Source of the DNA: Streptomyces sp. NBC_01497
GTDB lineage: Bacteria > Actinomycetota > Actinomycetes > Streptomycetales > Streptomycetaceae
Direction: 5' to 3'
Assembly: GCF_036250695.1 (NCBI RefSeq)
Contig: NZ_CP109427.1
Location: 3,224,001-3,288,000, forward strand
Length of the DNA: 64,000 bases
The notes under the pieces were generated by a model. That model was not told the DNA's origin. It made no database searches and saw only the letters and a program-made list of their open reading frames with translations. Positions 26,330 to 36,174 of the stretch are shown piece after piece (position 1 is the stretch's first letter; each line of letters opens with the position of its first letter). The translations under genes were made by a program, and so were the position numbers.

Positions 26330-26934
26330 TACGCACCCGCTCCCGCACGAGCACGCAGCAGAGCCGCGGGAGCGACGTCCTCAAGGGGCAGACCGCGGCG
26401 GGCCGCGATCTCCTCGGGGCGCTGGAGACCCTGGAGGGCCGCCACCGTCGCATGCACGATGTTGATCGGGTTCGAGGACCCGAGCGACTTCGACAGGATG
26501 TCGTGGACGCCCGCGCACTCCAGAACGGCGCGCACCGGGCCACCGGCGATAACACCCGTACCGGGGGAAGCAGGCTTCAGCAGGACGACGCCCGCCGCCT
26601 TCTCGCCCTGGATCGGGTGAGGGATGGTGCCCTGGATACGGGGGACCTTGAAGAAGTGCTTCTTGGCCTCCTCAACACCCTTGGCGATGGCGGCCGGCAC
26701 CTCCTTGGCCTTGCCGTAGCCGACACCGACAGTGCCGTCACCGTCGCCCACCACGACCAGCGCGGTGAAGCTGAAGCGACGACCACCCTTCACAACCTTG
26801 GCGACACGGTTGATCGCGACGACGCGCTCAACGTATGCGGTCTTCTCGGAGGCGGAGGCGCCACCGTCACGGCCCTTCCGGTCCCGCCGCTCGCCGCCAC
26901 CGGCACCGCTACCGCGGCGCTGGGGTCCAGCCAT
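26329..26934 (-). CDS. rpsE: 30S ribosomal protein S5
   Basis: 201 residues. A Gly/Arg-rich N-terminal extension of ~30 residues ([20 protein letters not shown]) precedes the double-stranded-RNA-binding fold ([20 protein letters not shown]) and the S5 C-terminal domain ([20 protein letters not shown]). It lies at the 30S mRNA entry and affects fidelity. The spectinomycin-contact loop around [10 protein letters not shown] appears wild type. Confidence 0.97.
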   Translation of the reverse strand: MAGPQRRGSGAGGGERRDRKGRDGGASASEKTAYVERVVAINRVAKVVKGGRRFSFTALVVVGDGDGTVGVGYGKAKEVPAAIAKGVEEAKKHFFKVPRIQGTIPHPIQGEKAAGVVLLKPASPGTGVIAGGPVRAVLECAGVHDILSKSLGSSNPINIVHATVAALQGLQRPEEIAARRGLPLEDVAPAALLRARAGAGA

Positions 26935-26979
26935 TGGAATTACCTCTCTCTGTTACGTCCGCTGTGCGTAGGAACCGGT

Positions 26980-27363
26980 TCAGAACTTCAGACCGGCTTC
27001 GCGGGCGGCGTCAGCCAGAGCGGCAATCCGCCCGGCGTACTTGTTGCCACCACGGTCGAACACGACGGCCTCGATGCCGGCAGCCTTGGCGCGTTCCGCG
27101 ACCAGGGATCCGACCTTCTTCGCCAGCTCGCTCTTGTCGCCGTCCACACCGCGGATGGAGGTGTCGAGGGTCGACGCCGACGCGAGCGTGTGGCCCGCGA
27201 TGTCGTCGACGACCTGCGCCACCATGTGGCGGTTCGAACGCGTCACGACCAGACGCGGACGCTCCGACGTACCCGAGATCCTCTTACGGACCCGGATATG
27301 ACGGCGCTTGATGGCAGCGGCCTTGTACGCGTTGCCCTTGGCGATCTTCACACCGTATGCCAT
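26980..27363 (-). CDS. rplR: 50S ribosomal protein L18
   Basis: 127 residues: [20 protein letters not shown] is the 5S rRNA-binding head, then [20 protein letters not shown] and [19 protein letters not shown]. It carries 5S rRNA with L5 into the central protuberance. Three bases separate its start from the rplF stop upstream. Confidence 0.97.
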   Translation of the reverse strand: MAYGVKIAKGNAYKAAAIKRRHIRVRKRISGTSERPRLVVTRSNRHMVAQVVDDIAGHTLASASTLDTSIRGVDGDKSELAKKVGSLVAERAKAAGIEAVVFDRGGNKYAGRIAALADAAREAGLKF

Positions 27364-27366
27364 GGC

Positions 27367-27903
27367 TTACTTACCAGCCTTTCCGACCTTGCGGCGGATG
27401 ACCTCGCCCGCGTACCTGACACCCTTGGCCTTGTACGGGTCGGGCTTCCGCAGCTTGCGGATGTTGGCAGCGACTTCGCCGACCTTCTGCTTGTCGATGC
27501 CCTCGACCGAGAACTTCGTGGGCGACTCAACCTTGAAGTTGATGCCCTCGGGCGCCTCGATCGTGATCGGGTGGCTGTAGCCCAGGGCGAACTCCAGGTT
27601 GGAGCCCTTCGCCTGGACGCGGTAACCGACACCGCTGATTTCGAGCGCCTTGGTGTATCCCTGGGTCACGCCGGTGATCATGTTCGCCACCAGCGTGCGG
27701 GACAGGCCGTGCAGCGACCTGTTCTGACGCTCGTCGTTGGGACGCGTGACGCTGATGACGTCTTCGTCCTTGGTGACCTCGATCGGAGCCGCAACAGTGT
27801 GCGCGAGGGAGCCCTTGGGGCCCTTCACGGAAACCGTACGGCCGTCGATGGTGACGTCCACACCGGCGGGAACCTGGATGGGGAGCTTGCCGATACGCGA
27901 CAT
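27367..27903 (-). CDS. rplF: 50S ribosomal protein L6
   Basis: 178 residues with two repeated L6 domains. [20 protein letters not shown] opens the first, and the C-terminal [20 protein letters not shown] contains the rRNA-binding signature near the sarcin-ricin loop. ATG start preceded by GGAAGGAGAAAGCTC, a strong ribosome site. Confidence 0.98.
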   Translation of the reverse strand: MSRIGKLPIQVPAGVDVTIDGRTVSVKGPKGSLAHTVAAPIEVTKDEDVISVTRPNDERQNRSLHGLSRTLVANMITGVTQGYTKALEISGVGYRVQAKGSNLEFALGYSHPITIEAPEGINFKVESPTKFSVEGIDKQKVGEVAANIRKLRKPDPYKAKGVRYAGEVIRRKVGKAGK

Positions 27904-27926
27904 GAGCTTTCTCCTTCCGTTCCCGA

Positions 27927-28325
27927 CTACCAGACGTAGGCGAGGACTTCCCCACCCACGCCCTTCTTGCCTGCCTGCTGTCCGGTCAGAAGACCGTGGG
28001 ACGTGGAGATGATCGCCACGCCCAGGCCTCCGAGGACCTTCGGCAGGTTGGTGGACTTCGCATACACGCGGAGACCCGGCTTGGAGATGCGCCTGATGCC
28101 CGCGATCGAACGCTCGCGGTTCGGGCCGAACTTCAGCTCCAGGACGAGGCTCTTGCCGACTTCGGCGTCCTCAGTCTTCCAGCCGGTGATGAAACCCTCC
28201 TGCTGGAGGATCTCAGCGATGTGCGACTTGATCTTGCTGTGCGGCATCACGACGGAGTCGTGGTATGCCGAGTTCGCGTTACGCAGACGCGTGAGCATGT
28301 CTGCGATGGGATCAGTCATGGTCAT
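27927..28325 (-). CDS. rpsH: 30S ribosomal protein S8
   Basis: 132 residues from the ATG giving [18 protein letters not shown], the usual Streptomyces start. C-terminal signature [20 protein letters not shown]. It binds helix 21 of 16S rRNA and in E. coli represses the spc operon by binding its mRNA; whether that holds here is unknown. The 228-base gap to rpsZ upstream is the widest within the S10-spc run and is noted separately. Confidence 0.98.
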   Translation of the reverse strand: MTMTDPIADMLTRLRNANSAYHDSVVMPHSKIKSHIAEILQQEGFITGWKTEDAEVGKSLVLELKFGPNRERSIAGIRRISKPGLRVYAKSTNLPKVLGGLGVAIISTSHGLLTGQQAGKKGVGGEVLAYVW

Positions 28326-28553
28326 GAATTGGCCTTCGGCCTCTCTCGCCGGGGTTTCCTGTATGCGTCGTCCCTCTCCCCGAACCGAGACGGGGCAGGT
28401 GTGACGCGGGGACCTACGGCGTAGTAAGCAGCACGTGCGGGCTGTGCCCGCGGATGTCGGGCGGCAGACGCCCAACCCCACCAGCCTAAGCCATGCGGGG
28501 TGGGGCTTCTGCCAACCAGTTGCTTACCGAGAGACTCCGGGAGTCCTTTCGGA
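28326..28553 (-). other. wide rpsZ-rpsH intercistronic region with hairpins
   Basis: On the minus strand this gap opens with AGTCC-GAAA-GGACT, a GNRA-capped stem overlapping the end of rpsZ. It then has CCCCACC...GGTGGGG arms enclosing a TAGGCT -10-like hexamer, and is otherwise non-coding. It is the position where S8 could act on its own mRNA, or where an internal promoter could start spc transcription, but neither can be shown from sequence. Confidence 0.4.
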
Positions 28554-28739
28554 CTACCAGGAGCTCTTGGTAACGCCCGGCAGTTCGCCGCGGTGCGCCA
28601 TCTCACGGAGGCACACACGGCACAGGCCGAACTTGCGGTACACGGAGTGGGGCCGGCCACAGCGCTGGCAGCGCGTGTAGCCACGCACGCCGAACTTCGG
28701 CTTGCGGGCGGCCTTAGCGATCAGAGCCTTCTTCGCCAC
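28554..28739 (-). CDS. rpsZ: 30S ribosomal protein S14, type Z (zinc form)
   Basis: 61 residues, GTG start. [20 protein letters not shown] and [16 protein letters not shown] give two CxxC pairs, a complete zinc ribbon, and the short length is that of the Z-type S14. Streptomyces often have a zinc-free longer rpsN elsewhere under Zur control. Five bases separate it from the rplE stop. Confidence 0.96.
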   Translation of the reverse strand: MAKKALIAKAARKPKFGVRGYTRCQRCGRPHSVYRKFGLCRVCLREMAHRGELPGVTKSSW

Positions 28740-28744
28740 TTCGG

Positions 28745-29302
28745 TCACATCTCCTTGAACGGGAAGCCGAGGTGGCGCAGCAGGGCACGACCCTCGTCGT
28801 CATTGGTCGCCGTGGTGACCACGGTGATGTCCATGCCCCGGACCCGGTCGATCCTGTCCTGGTCGATCTCGTGGAACATGACCTGCTCCGTGAGACCGAA
28901 GGTGTAGTTGCCACGTCCGTCGAACTGCTTCGGGGACAGACCGCGGAAGTCACGGATACGCGGCAGCGCGAGCGACAGCGTACGGTCCAGGAACTCCCAC
29001 ATGCGGTCGCCACGGAGCGTGACGTGACAGCCGATCGGCTGGCCCTCGCGCAGCTTGAACTGCGCGATGGACTTGCGAGCCTTCGTGACGGCGGGCTTCT
29101 GGCCGGTGATCGCGGTGAGGTCCCGGATCGCACCGTCCATCAGCTTCGAGTCGCGGGCGGCGTCGCCCACACCCATGTTGACCACGATCTTGACGAGGCC
29201 CGGGGTCTGCATGACGTTCTCGTACTTGAACTCGTCACGCAGCTTGCCCGCGATGTCCTCGCGGTAACGCGTCTTCAGACGCGGCGCAGTGGTGGTAGCC
29301 AT
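28745..29302 (-). CDS. rplE: 50S ribosomal protein L5
   Basis: 185 residues. [20 protein letters not shown] and [20 protein letters not shown] are the 5S rRNA-binding blocks, and [20 protein letters not shown] is the P-site loop region. Its start overlaps the rplX stop by one base (ATGA-type junction), so the pair is coupled. Confidence 0.98.
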   Translation of the reverse strand: MATTTAPRLKTRYREDIAGKLRDEFKYENVMQTPGLVKIVVNMGVGDAARDSKLMDGAIRDLTAITGQKPAVTKARKSIAQFKLREGQPIGCHVTLRGDRMWEFLDRTLSLALPRIRDFRGLSPKQFDGRGNYTFGLTEQVMFHEIDQDRIDRVRGMDITVVTTATNDDEGRALLRHLGFPFKEM

Positions 29303-29625
29303 CAGATGTCCTCACCGGTCCGCTTGGCAACGCGGATCTTGTTGCCTTCGTCGTCGAAGCGGTAACCGACGCGGGTCACGACCTTCGCGCCGTCCTTCTC
29401 CACGACCAGCTGGACGTTGGAGACGTGGACCGGCGCCTCGGTGGTGATGATGCCGCCGGTCTGCGAACCGCGAGCGGTCTGGCCGGTCTTCGTGTGCTTC
29501 TTGACCCGGTTGACACCCTCGACGAGGACGCGGTCACGCTCGGGGTAGGCCACGATGACCTTGCCCTGCTTGCCCTTGTCCTTACCGGTGATGACCTGGA
29601 CCAGGTCGCCCTTCTTGATCTTCAT
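29302..29625 (-). CDS. rplX: 50S ribosomal protein L24
   Basis: 107 residues. The N-terminal KOW motif ([20 protein letters not shown]) initiates 50S assembly, followed by [20 protein letters not shown]. It lies between rplN and rplE with almost no spacing on either side. Confidence 0.98.
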   Translation of the reverse strand: MKIKKGDLVQVITGKDKGKQGKVIVAYPERDRVLVEGVNRVKKHTKTGQTARGSQTGGIITTEAPVHVSNVQLVVEKDGAKVVTRVGYRFDDEGNKIRVAKRTGEDI

Positions 29626-29627
29626 AC

Positions 29628-29996
29628 CTACAGCACCTCCGGCGCGAGAGAGATGATCTTCATGAACTTCTTCTCGCGCAGCTCACGACCCACCGGGCCG
29701 AAGATACGGGTGCCGCGGGGGTCGCCGTCGTTCTTCAGAATGACGGCTGCGTTCTCGTCGAAGCGGATGTACGAGCCATCCTGGCGACGACGCTCCTTGA
29801 CGGTGCGAACGATGACGGCCTTGACGACGTCACCCTTCTTCACGTTGCCACCGGGGATCGCGTCCTTGACGGTGGCGACGATGACGTCACCGATGCCCGC
29901 GTAGCGGCGACCGGAGCCACCGAGAACACGGATGGTGAGGATTTCCTTCGCACCCGTGTTGTCGGCGACACGCAGCCGCGACTCCTGCTGGATCAC
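29628..29996 (-). CDS. rplN: 50S ribosomal protein L14
   Basis: 122 residues, GTG start ([20 protein letters not shown]). [20 protein letters not shown] and [20 protein letters not shown] complete the signature. It forms intersubunit bridge B8. A 103-base gap with two hairpins separates it from rpsQ. Confidence 0.98.
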   Translation of the reverse strand: MIQQESRLRVADNTGAKEILTIRVLGGSGRRYAGIGDVIVATVKDAIPGGNVKKGDVVKAVIVRTVKERRRQDGSYIRFDENAAVILKNDGDPRGTRIFGPVGRELREKKFMKIISLAPEVL

Positions 29997-30024
29997 GTCT
30001 ATCTCCTGATCGTCTGCCGGTTCC

Positions 30025-30094
30025 CCGGGGGCTGCCGAAAGCAGCAGCCCCCGGAGCCTGGCGGAACTGATCCGAGGGGGAAATCCCCCTCGGA
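30025..30094 (-). terminator. tandem hairpins between rpsQ and rplN
   Basis: Read leftward, the first stem is TCCGAGGGGGA/TCCCCCTCGGA (30071-30094, 11 pairs, two-base loop) and the second is CCGGGGGCTGC/GCAGCCCCCGG (30025-30054, 11 pairs, eight-base loop). They lie between the rpsQ stop and the rplN start, at the junction of the classical S10 and spc operons. They may terminate part of the S10 transcript or mark a cleavage site. Confidence 0.6.
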
Positions 30095-30099
30095 GGGGT

Positions 30100-30387
30100 T
30101 TACTTGGCCTTCTCGAGAATCTCGACGACGCGCCAGCGCTTGGTCGCCGACAGCGGCCGCGTCTCCATGAGGAGGACACGGTCGCCGATGCCGGCGGCGT
30201 TCTGCTCGTCGTGGGCCTTGAGCTTGTTCGTACGGCGGATGACCTTGCCGTACAGGGCGTGCTTGACGCGGTCCTCAACGGCGACGACGACGGTCTTGTC
30301 CATCTTGTCGCTGACGACCAGGCCCTCACGGCTCTTACGGAAACCGCGCGTGGCGGCGTTCGTCTCAGTCACGTTGCTCTCACTCAT
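30100..30387 (-). CDS. rpsQ: 30S ribosomal protein S17
   Basis: 95 residues; a 15-residue polar head precedes the OB-fold core ([20 protein letters not shown], then [20 protein letters not shown]). It is a primary 16S-binding protein. Its ATG overlaps the stop of rpmC by one base. It is the last gene before the tandem hairpins. Confidence 0.97.
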   Translation of the reverse strand: MSESNVTETNAATRGFRKSREGLVVSDKMDKTVVVAVEDRVKHALYGKVIRRTNKLKAHDEQNAAGIGDRVLLMETRPLSATKRWRVVEILEKAK

Positions 30388-30614
30388 CAGGCGCTCTCCA
30401 CCACTGTCTCGATGCCCAGCTCGCGCTCACGCATCAGGGTGTAGATCCGCGCGATGTCCTTCCGCACGGCCTTGAGGCGGCCGTGGTTCTCGAGCTGTCC
30501 GGTCGCCGCCTGGAAGCGGAGGTTGAACAGCTCTTCCTTGGACTCCCGGAGCTTGCCGACAAGCTCCTGGTCGCCCAGCTCGCGCAGTTCGGACGCCTTG
30601 GTACCGGCCGACAT
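30387..30614 (-). CDS. rpmC: 50S ribosomal protein L29
   Basis: 75 residues, two-helix hairpin: [20 protein letters not shown] and [20 protein letters not shown], then [20 protein letters not shown]. The ATG at 30614 overlaps the rplP stop (TGATG); a GTG one codon earlier is the alternative. It borders the exit tunnel and docks trigger factor and SRP with L23. Confidence 0.96.
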   Translation of the reverse strand: MSAGTKASELRELGDQELVGKLRESKEELFNLRFQAATGQLENHGRLKAVRKDIARIYTLMRERELGIETVVESA

Positions 30615-31033
30615 CACGCCTCACCTGCCTCGCGCCGAACGATCCGGCACTTCATCGGGAGCTTGTGAGCAGCGCGGGTGAGCGCCTCACGAGCGGTCTT
30701 CTCGTTCGGGTAGGACAGCTCGAACATCACCCGACCGGGCTTGACGTTCGCGATCCACCACTCGGGAGAACCCTTACCGGAACCCATGCGGGTCTCGGCG
30801 GGCTTCTTCGTCAGCGGACGGTCCGGGTAGATGTTGATCCAGACCTTGCCGCCACGCTTGATGTGGCGGGTCATGGCGATACGAGCGGCCTCGATCTGGC
30901 GGTTCGTCACGTACGCCGGGGTCAGCGCCTGGATGCCGTACTCGCCGAACGTGACCTGCGTACCACCCTTGGACATACCGCTGCGCTTGGGGTGGTGCTG
31001 CTTGCGGTGCTTGACCCTACGCGGGATCAGCAT
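30614..31033 (-). CDS. rplP: 50S ribosomal protein L16
   Basis: 139 residues: [40 protein letters not shown] and [20 protein letters not shown]. It helps organise the peptidyl-transferase region and the A-site tRNA elbow. Five bases from rpsC upstream, and overlapping rpmC downstream. Confidence 0.98.
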   Translation of the reverse strand: MLIPRRVKHRKQHHPKRSGMSKGGTQVTFGEYGIQALTPAYVTNRQIEAARIAMTRHIKRGGKVWINIYPDRPLTKKPAETRMGSGKGSPEWWIANVKPGRVMFELSYPNEKTAREALTRAAHKLPMKCRIVRREAGEA

Positions 31034-31038
31034 GGCGG

Positions 31039-31899
31039 TCAGGCCTCCGTTCCGGTGCTCTCGGCAGGAGCCGGCGTGGCAGCCGTGGCTTCCTCGGCCT
31101 TGGGGGCCTCGGTCGCCGGGCTCTGCCGGTCACCCTGCTGCTGCGGCCTGCGGCCACGACCGCCGCGCTCGCCGCCACGGCTTCCACCGCGACCCGCCGG
31201 GCGGTCGTTGCCGCCACCACGGGCCGGACGGTTGCCGGCGCGAGCCGCTGCGTTCTCCGCGCGGACCTCAGCGATGTTCTTGACGTCGCCCTTGTAGATC
31301 CAGACCTTCACGCCGATGCGGCCGAAGCTGGTCTTGGCCTCGAAGAAGCCGTAGTCGACGTTGGCGCGGAGCGTGTGCAGGGGCACACGGCCCTCGCGGT
31401 AGAACTCCGAGCGGGACATCTCGGCGCCGCCGAGGCGGCCACCGCACTGGATCTTGATGCCCTTGGCGCCGGCCTTCATCGTCGACTGCATGCTCTTACG
31501 CATGGCGCGACGGAAGGAGACGCGGGAGGACAGCTGCTCGGCGACGGCCTGCGCGACCAGCTGAGCGTCCACCTCGGGGTTCTTGACCTCAAGGATGTTC
31601 AGCTGGACCTGCTTGCCGGTGAGCTTCTCCAGCTCGCCGCGGATGCGGTCGGCCTCCGCGCCGCGACGGCCGATGACGATGCCCGGCCGGGCGGTGTGGA
31701 TGTCGACACGGACACGGTCGCGGGTGCGCTCGATCTCCACCTTGGAGATACCGGCACGCTCCATGCCCTTCGTCATCATCCGGCGGATGGAGACGTCTTC
31801 CTTGACGTAGTCCTTGTACAGCTTGTCGGCATACCAGCGGGACTTGAAGTCCGTCGTGATGCCGAGCCGAAACCCGTGCGGGTTTACCTTCTGGCCCAT
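31039..31899 (-). CDS. rpsC: 30S ribosomal protein S3
   Basis: 286 residues. KH domain with [20 protein letters not shown], then the C-terminal S3 domain ([20 protein letters not shown]). The last ~65 residues are an Arg/Gly- then Ala/Pro/Glu-rich tail (residues ~220-286), longer than E. coli S3 and usual in actinobacteria. It lies at the mRNA entry, where the tail could reach incoming mRNA. Its ATG overlaps the rplV stop. Confidence 0.98.
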   Translation of the reverse strand: MGQKVNPHGFRLGITTDFKSRWYADKLYKDYVKEDVSIRRMMTKGMERAGISKVEIERTRDRVRVDIHTARPGIVIGRRGAEADRIRGELEKLTGKQVQLNILEVKNPEVDAQLVAQAVAEQLSSRVSFRRAMRKSMQSTMKAGAKGIKIQCGGRLGGAEMSRSEFYREGRVPLHTLRANVDYGFFEAKTSFGRIGVKVWIYKGDVKNIAEVRAENAAARAGNRPARGGGNDRPAGRGGSRGGERGGRGRRPQQQGDRQSPATEAPKAEEATAATPAPAESTGTEA

Positions 31900-32246
31900 T
31901 ACCGGGTTCCTTCCTTGCTGCTGAGGACCACGGTGATGTGGCTGGTCCGCTTACGGATCCGGTACGCGCGACCCTGGGCGCGCGGCCGGAACCGCTTCAG
32001 GGTCGGACCCTCGTCCACGTACGCCTCGCTGATGACCAGCGACGTGGCGTCCGTGTGCTCGTAGTTGTGGGCGGCGTTGGCGATGGCGCTGTCCAGCACC
32101 TTGCCAACGGGCTCGCTCGCGGCCTGCGGGGCGAACCGCAGGACCGCCTGAGCCTCCGTGGCATTCATGCCACGGATGAGGTCCACCACACGGCGGGCCT
32201 TCATGGGCGTGACGCGGATGTACCGCGCCTGGGCCCTGGCTTCCAT
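31899..32246 (-). CDS. rplV: 50S ribosomal protein L22
   Basis: 115 residues from the ATG preceded by GAAGGGACGACC; a start 12 codons earlier is possible but less well spaced. [20 protein letters not shown] opens the fold, and [20 protein letters not shown] is the beta-hairpin loop lining the exit tunnel, where macrolide-resistance changes occur; it appears wild type. Confidence 0.96.
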   Translation of the reverse strand: MEARAQARYIRVTPMKARRVVDLIRGMNATEAQAVLRFAPQAASEPVGKVLDSAIANAAHNYEHTDATSLVISEAYVDEGPTLKRFRPRAQGRAYRIRKRTSHITVVLSSKEGTR

Positions 32247-32288
32247 GGTCGTCCCTTCGGTGTTTGTCATGATCGGTTCCACCCCGCG

Positions 32289-32570
32289 TTAGCGGCGCTT
32301 CGACTTCCGGTCGTCCTTGACGTGGCCGCGGAAGGTGCGAGTCGGCGAGAACTCGCCGAGCTTGTGGCCGACCATCGACTCGGTGACGAACACCGGGACA
32401 TGGATCTTGCCGTTGTGCACCGCGATCGTGTGGCCCAGCATGGCCGGGACGATCATCGAGCGACGGGACCAGGTCTTGATGACGTTCTTGGTGCCTGCTT
32501 CGTTCTGTACGTCCACCTTCTTGATCAGGTGGTCGTCGACGAAAGGCCCCTTCTTGAGACTGCGCGGCAT
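32289..32570 (-). CDS. rpsS: 30S ribosomal protein S19
   Basis: 93 residues: [40 protein letters not shown] and [20 protein letters not shown]. It sits in the 30S head contacting S13. Twelve bases separate it from rplB. Confidence 0.98.
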   Translation of the reverse strand: MPRSLKKGPFVDDHLIKKVDVQNEAGTKNVIKTWSRRSMIVPAMLGHTIAVHNGKIHVPVFVTESMVGHKLGEFSPTRTFRGHVKDDRKSKRR

Positions 32571-32582
32571 CTAAACCCGCTC

Positions 32583-33419
32583 CTAGCGCTTCTTGTTCGT
32601 CTTGCGGCGGCGGACGATGTACTTGTTGCTCGCCTTCTTGGGAGAACGAGTACGACCTTCCTTCTGACCCCAGGGGGAGACCGGGTGGCGACCACCGGAG
32701 GTCTTACCCTCACCACCACCGTGCGGGTGGTCGACCGGGTTCATGGCGACACCGCGGACGGTCGGGCGGACGCCCTTCCAGCGCATACGGCCGGCCTTGC
32801 CCCAGTTGATGTTCGACTGCTCGGCGTTGCCGACGGAGCCGATCGTCGCGCGGCAGCGCACGTCGACCATGCGGACCTCGCCGGACGGCATACGAAGGGT
32901 GGCCATGGAGCCCTCCTTCGCGAGCAGCTGCACCGAGGAGCCCGCGGAGCGGGCGAACTTGGCGCCGCCGCCGGGACGCAGCTCGATGGCGTGCACCGTG
33001 GTACCGACGGGGATGTGGCGCAGCGGCAGGTTGTTGCCCGCCTTGATGTCGGCGCCGGGCCCGTTTTCGATGTGCGCGCCCTGCACCAGGCCCGCGGGGG
33101 CGAGGATGTAGCGCTTCTCGCCGTCCGCGTAGTGGAGCAGCGCGATGCGCGCGGTGCGGTTCGGGTCGTACTCGATGTGCGCGACCTTGGCGGGGACGCC
33201 GTCCTTGTCATGGCGACGGAAGTCGATGACACGGAAGGCGCGCTTGTGGCCACCGCCCTGGTGGCGGACGGTCACACGACCGGCGTTGTTGCGGCCGCCC
33301 TTGCTGTGCAGGGGACGGACCAGCGACTTCTCCGGCGTGGACCGCGTGATCTCGACAAAGTCGGCGACGCTGGAGCCACGACGGCCCGGGGTCGTCGGCT
33401 TGTACTTGCGGATACCCAT
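32583..33419 (-). CDS. rplB: 50S ribosomal protein L2
   Basis: 278 residues. OB and SH3-like domains, with the peptidyl-transferase-associated segment [20 protein letters not shown] containing the conserved His, and a basic tail ([18 protein letters not shown]). It is essential for subunit association. Confidence 0.98.
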   Translation of the reverse strand: MGIRKYKPTTPGRRGSSVADFVEITRSTPEKSLVRPLHSKGGRNNAGRVTVRHQGGGHKRAFRVIDFRRHDKDGVPAKVAHIEYDPNRTARIALLHYADGEKRYILAPAGLVQGAHIENGPGADIKAGNNLPLRHIPVGTTVHAIELRPGGGAKFARSAGSSVQLLAKEGSMATLRMPSGEVRMVDVRCRATIGSVGNAEQSNINWGKAGRMRWKGVRPTVRGVAMNPVDHPHGGGEGKTSGGRHPVSPWGQKEGRTRSPKKASNKYIVRRRKTNKKR

Positions 33420-33466
33420 TTCTCAGTCCTCGGAAGATTCCGGACTTCTGAACGATCCGGCCCCCG

Positions 33467-33880
33467 TCAGGAGGTCGGGCCGCCGAAGATGTCGATGCGG
33501 TCGCCCTCGGCAAGGGTCACGATGGCGCGCTTGGTGTCAGGGCGCTTGCCGAAACCGGTGCGGGTGCGCTTGCGCTTGCCCTGCCGGTTGATCGTGTTGA
33601 CGCCGGTGACCGTGACCGAGAAGACCGCCTGGACGGCCTGCTTGATCTGGGTCTTGTTGGCGCGCGGGTCGACGACGAACGTGTACTTGTTCTCGTCGAG
33701 CAGGGCGTAGCTCTTCTCGGAGACGACCGGCTTGACGAGGATGTCGCGCGGGTCCGCGAGGGACTTGCTCAGCGGGGTCTCGACGACCGGGCCCTTGACG
33801 CCGCTCCTGGCCTTGGCCAGACGCTTCGCCTTGGCGACCTTGGCCGCCTTGGGCGCGATGCTGGGGTGACGCGTAGCCAT
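33467..33880 (-). CDS. rplW: 50S ribosomal protein L23
   Basis: 137 residues from ATG 33880, which overlaps the rplD stop (TGATG). The first ~35 residues are an Ala/Lys-rich extension ([20 protein letters not shown]); the core is [40 protein letters not shown] and [20 protein letters not shown]. It is the main exit-tunnel docking site for nascent-chain factors. Confidence 0.97.
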   Translation of the reverse strand: MATRHPSIAPKAAKVAKAKRLAKARSGVKGPVVETPLSKSLADPRDILVKPVVSEKSYALLDENKYTFVVDPRANKTQIKQAVQAVFSVTVTGVNTINRQGKRKRTRTGFGKRPDTKRAIVTLAEGDRIDIFGGPTS

Positions 33881-34536
33881 CAGGCCTCGCTCCCTTCGGT
33901 TTCGTTGGCCTTGTTCGGGCCGGCGACGAAGGACTCGAAGGCGGCCTTGGTGAAGACCACGTCGTCCGAGACGAGCACGTCGTACGTGTTCAGCTGGCCC
34001 GGCTCCAGGATGTGCACCTGGGGCAGGTTGCGGGCGGACAGCCACGCGGCCTCGTCGGCGCGCTCGACGACCAGGAGCAGGTGCTTGCGCTCACTGATCT
34101 TGCCGAACAGGGTCTTGGCGGCCTTGGTGGAGACGGTCTCGCCGTCGATGACGCCGGAGACGACGTGGACGCGGGCGTTCTGCGCGCGGTCCGTGAGGGC
34201 TCCGCGCAGGGCGGCGGCCTTCATCTTCTTCGGGGTCCGCTGCGAGTAGTCACGCGGTACGGGACCGTGGACGACGCCACCGCCGGCGAACTGCGGCGCG
34301 CGGGTCGAACCCTGACGGGCCCGGCCGGTGCCCTTCTGGCGGTACGGCTTCTTGCCACCGCCGCGGACTTCGCCACGGGTCTTGGTCTTGTGCGTGCCCT
34401 GACGGGCGGCAGCCAGCTGCGCGACGACGACCTGGTGGATCAGCGGAATGCTGATCCTGGCCTCGAAGATCTCCGCGGGAAGCTCGACGCTGCCCGACTT
34501 CTCGCCCGCGGGCGAAAGGATGTCAATGGTGCTCAT
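33880..34536 (-). CDS. rplD: 50S ribosomal protein L4
   Basis: 218 residues. The extended tunnel loop contains [20 protein letters not shown]. The C-terminal globular domain includes [20 protein letters not shown]. In E. coli L4 represses its own operon through the S10 leader; here a ~300-base leader precedes rpsJ, but the equivalent has not been shown. Confidence 0.98.
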   Translation of the reverse strand: MSTIDILSPAGEKSGSVELPAEIFEARISIPLIHQVVVAQLAAARQGTHKTKTRGEVRGGGKKPYRQKGTGRARQGSTRAPQFAGGGVVHGPVPRDYSQRTPKKMKAAALRGALTDRAQNARVHVVSGVIDGETVSTKAAKTLFGKISERKHLLLVVERADEAAWLSARNLPQVHILEPGQLNTYDVLVSDDVVFTKAAFESFVAGPNKANETEGSEA

Positions 34537-34544
34537 GGTTTACC

Positions 34545-35189
34545 TCAGGCCCCCTTGGCCGCGGTACGAACCAGAACGAGACCGCCGTTGGGACCGGGAA
34601 CCGCGCCCTTGATGAGCAGCAGGCCCTTCTCCGCGTCCACGGCGTGCACGGTCAGGTTCTGGGTGGTGACCCGCTCGTTGCCCATGCGGCCCGCCATACG
34701 GAGGCCCTTGAACACACGGCCCGGGGTGGCGCAGCCACCGATGGAGCCGGGAGAGCGGTGCTTGCGCTGGGTACCGTGACCGGCGCCGAGGCCCTTGAAG
34801 TTGTGACGCTTCATGACACCGGCGAAGCCCTTGCCCTTGCTCTTACCGGTCACATCGACCTTGAGCCCGGACTCGAACACGTCAGCCTTGATCTCCTGGC
34901 CGAGCGTGTACTCGGACGCGTCCGCGGTGCGGAGCTCCACGAGGTGGCGGCGGGGGGTCACGTCGGCCTTGGCGAAGTGGCCCTTGAGGGGCTTGTTCAC
35001 CTTGCGAGGGTCGATCTCGCCGAAGGCGATCTGGACCGACTCGTAGCCGTCGGAATCATTCGTACGGACCTGGGTCACGACACAGGGCCCAGCCTTGACC
35101 ACGGTTACCGGGACGACACGGTTGTTCTCGTCCCAGACCTGGGTCATGCCGAGCTTCTCGCCCAGGACGCCCTTGATCTGCTTGGTCAT
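34545..35189 (-). CDS. rplC: 50S ribosomal protein L3
   Basis: 214 residues: [60 protein letters not shown] and the finger that reaches the peptidyl-transferase centre. It begins 50S assembly with L24. Fourteen bases from rpsJ. Confidence 0.98.
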   Translation of the reverse strand: MTKQIKGVLGEKLGMTQVWDENNRVVPVTVVKAGPCVVTQVRTNDSDGYESVQIAFGEIDPRKVNKPLKGHFAKADVTPRRHLVELRTADASEYTLGQEIKADVFESGLKVDVTGKSKGKGFAGVMKRHNFKGLGAGHGTQRKHRSPGSIGGCATPGRVFKGLRMAGRMGNERVTTQNLTVHAVDAEKGLLLIKGAVPGPNGGLVLVRTAAKGA

Positions 35190-35203
35190 CTCTTCCGCGC
35201 CTC

Positions 35204-35512
35204 TCAGAGCTTGATCTCGATGTCGACGCCGGCCGGAAGGTCCAGGCGCATCAACGAGTCAACGGTCTTGGGCGTCGGGTCGAGGATGTCGATCAGGCGC
35301 TTGTGCGTGCGCATCTCGAAGTGCTCGCGCGAGTCCTTGTACTTGTGCGGCGACTTGATGACGCAGTACACGTTCTTCTCTGTGGGCAGCGGCACCGGGC
35401 CCGCGACCGACGCACCAGTTCGCGTCACCGTCTCGACGATCTTCTTCGCCGAGGAGTCGATGACTTCGTGGTCGTAGGCCTTGAGCCGGATGCGGATCTT
35501 CTGTCCCGCCAT
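35204..35512 (-). CDS. rpsJ: 30S ribosomal protein S10
   Basis: 102 residues: [60 protein letters not shown]. It is the first gene of the leftward S10 operon and, as NusE, also part of antitermination complexes. A long structured leader precedes it. Confidence 0.98.
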   Translation of the reverse strand: MAGQKIRIRLKAYDHEVIDSSAKKIVETVTRTGASVAGPVPLPTEKNVYCVIKSPHKYKDSREHFEMRTHKRLIDILDPTPKTVDSLMRLDLPAGVDIEIKL

Positions 35513-35850
35513 GGCTGCTTCGAAATCCTGTTCTCTGTCTTACGCTCTGACGTCGTTGGCCGACCCACGCGGTCGGGCGTGTCGCGTTCCTTCTTCGAAA
35601 GATCCCAGCACGGAACCCACGATTCGAGGGAAACGGAACCGGATCGGCCAGAGAGGCCGACCACCACCGGCGCCTGGTCGGTACCCCGCTGCGCTTTCCG
35701 GAAGATTCCCGTACGTCCGCCCCAGCGCTGCCCAGCAGGGCAGTTGGGGCGACGAGTACTGTGGGACTCGCTTCCAGTCCCCCCGGCGGGAGGCGCGCAG
35801 CATCGGCACTCAACCGAGCAACCGGACCAGTGTGCCATAGCGCCCCACGG
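35513..35850 (-). promoter_or_regulatory. S10-operon leader and putative promoter
   Basis: The region upstream of rpsJ is non-coding. Elements in transcript order: a possible promoter near 35830-35860 (TTGGCC, 19 bases, CACACT; weak); a large hairpin at 35718-35751 (CGCCCCA and GCTGCCC pairing with GGGCAG and TGGGGCG around AGCA); and at 35559-35584 the element CCGACC-CACGC-GGTCGG followed by GCGTGTCG (plus-strand reading), which also occurs in the rpsL leader. From 35850 to the reductase stop at 36175 only GC-rich spacer is seen. Confidence 0.55.
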
Positions 35851-36174
35851 CCTGGCCAATCGCGTGACGGAGAACCCTACCCCACGGGCACACGTCCGAA
35901 TCGTCACCGCCCGCGCGTGCCCCCCGACCGCGCCCGCGGTCCGCCCGAACGGCCCGCACCCCCCCGCGCCGGGAGCGGGACCGTCCTGGAGCGCGCCCCG
36001 CCCCCACGGCCCGCCGCACGCACGGGTCCGCGCGTGCGGTGCGGACACCGGCCCCCCGGGGACGGGAGCGGCGCGGCCGCCCCCGTCGACCCCGTCCCCG
36101 TCCTCCTAATGGAGGCGGACACGTCGCCCGTACGGAGCGCGGACGCGGGGCGCTCCCCGCCACCGCGCCCGCCC

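Noticed and set aside
35560..36048. Leftward frames of up to 207 codons upstream of rpsJ
   Set aside because: They overlap the leader hairpins, have no family match and are explained by GC bias.
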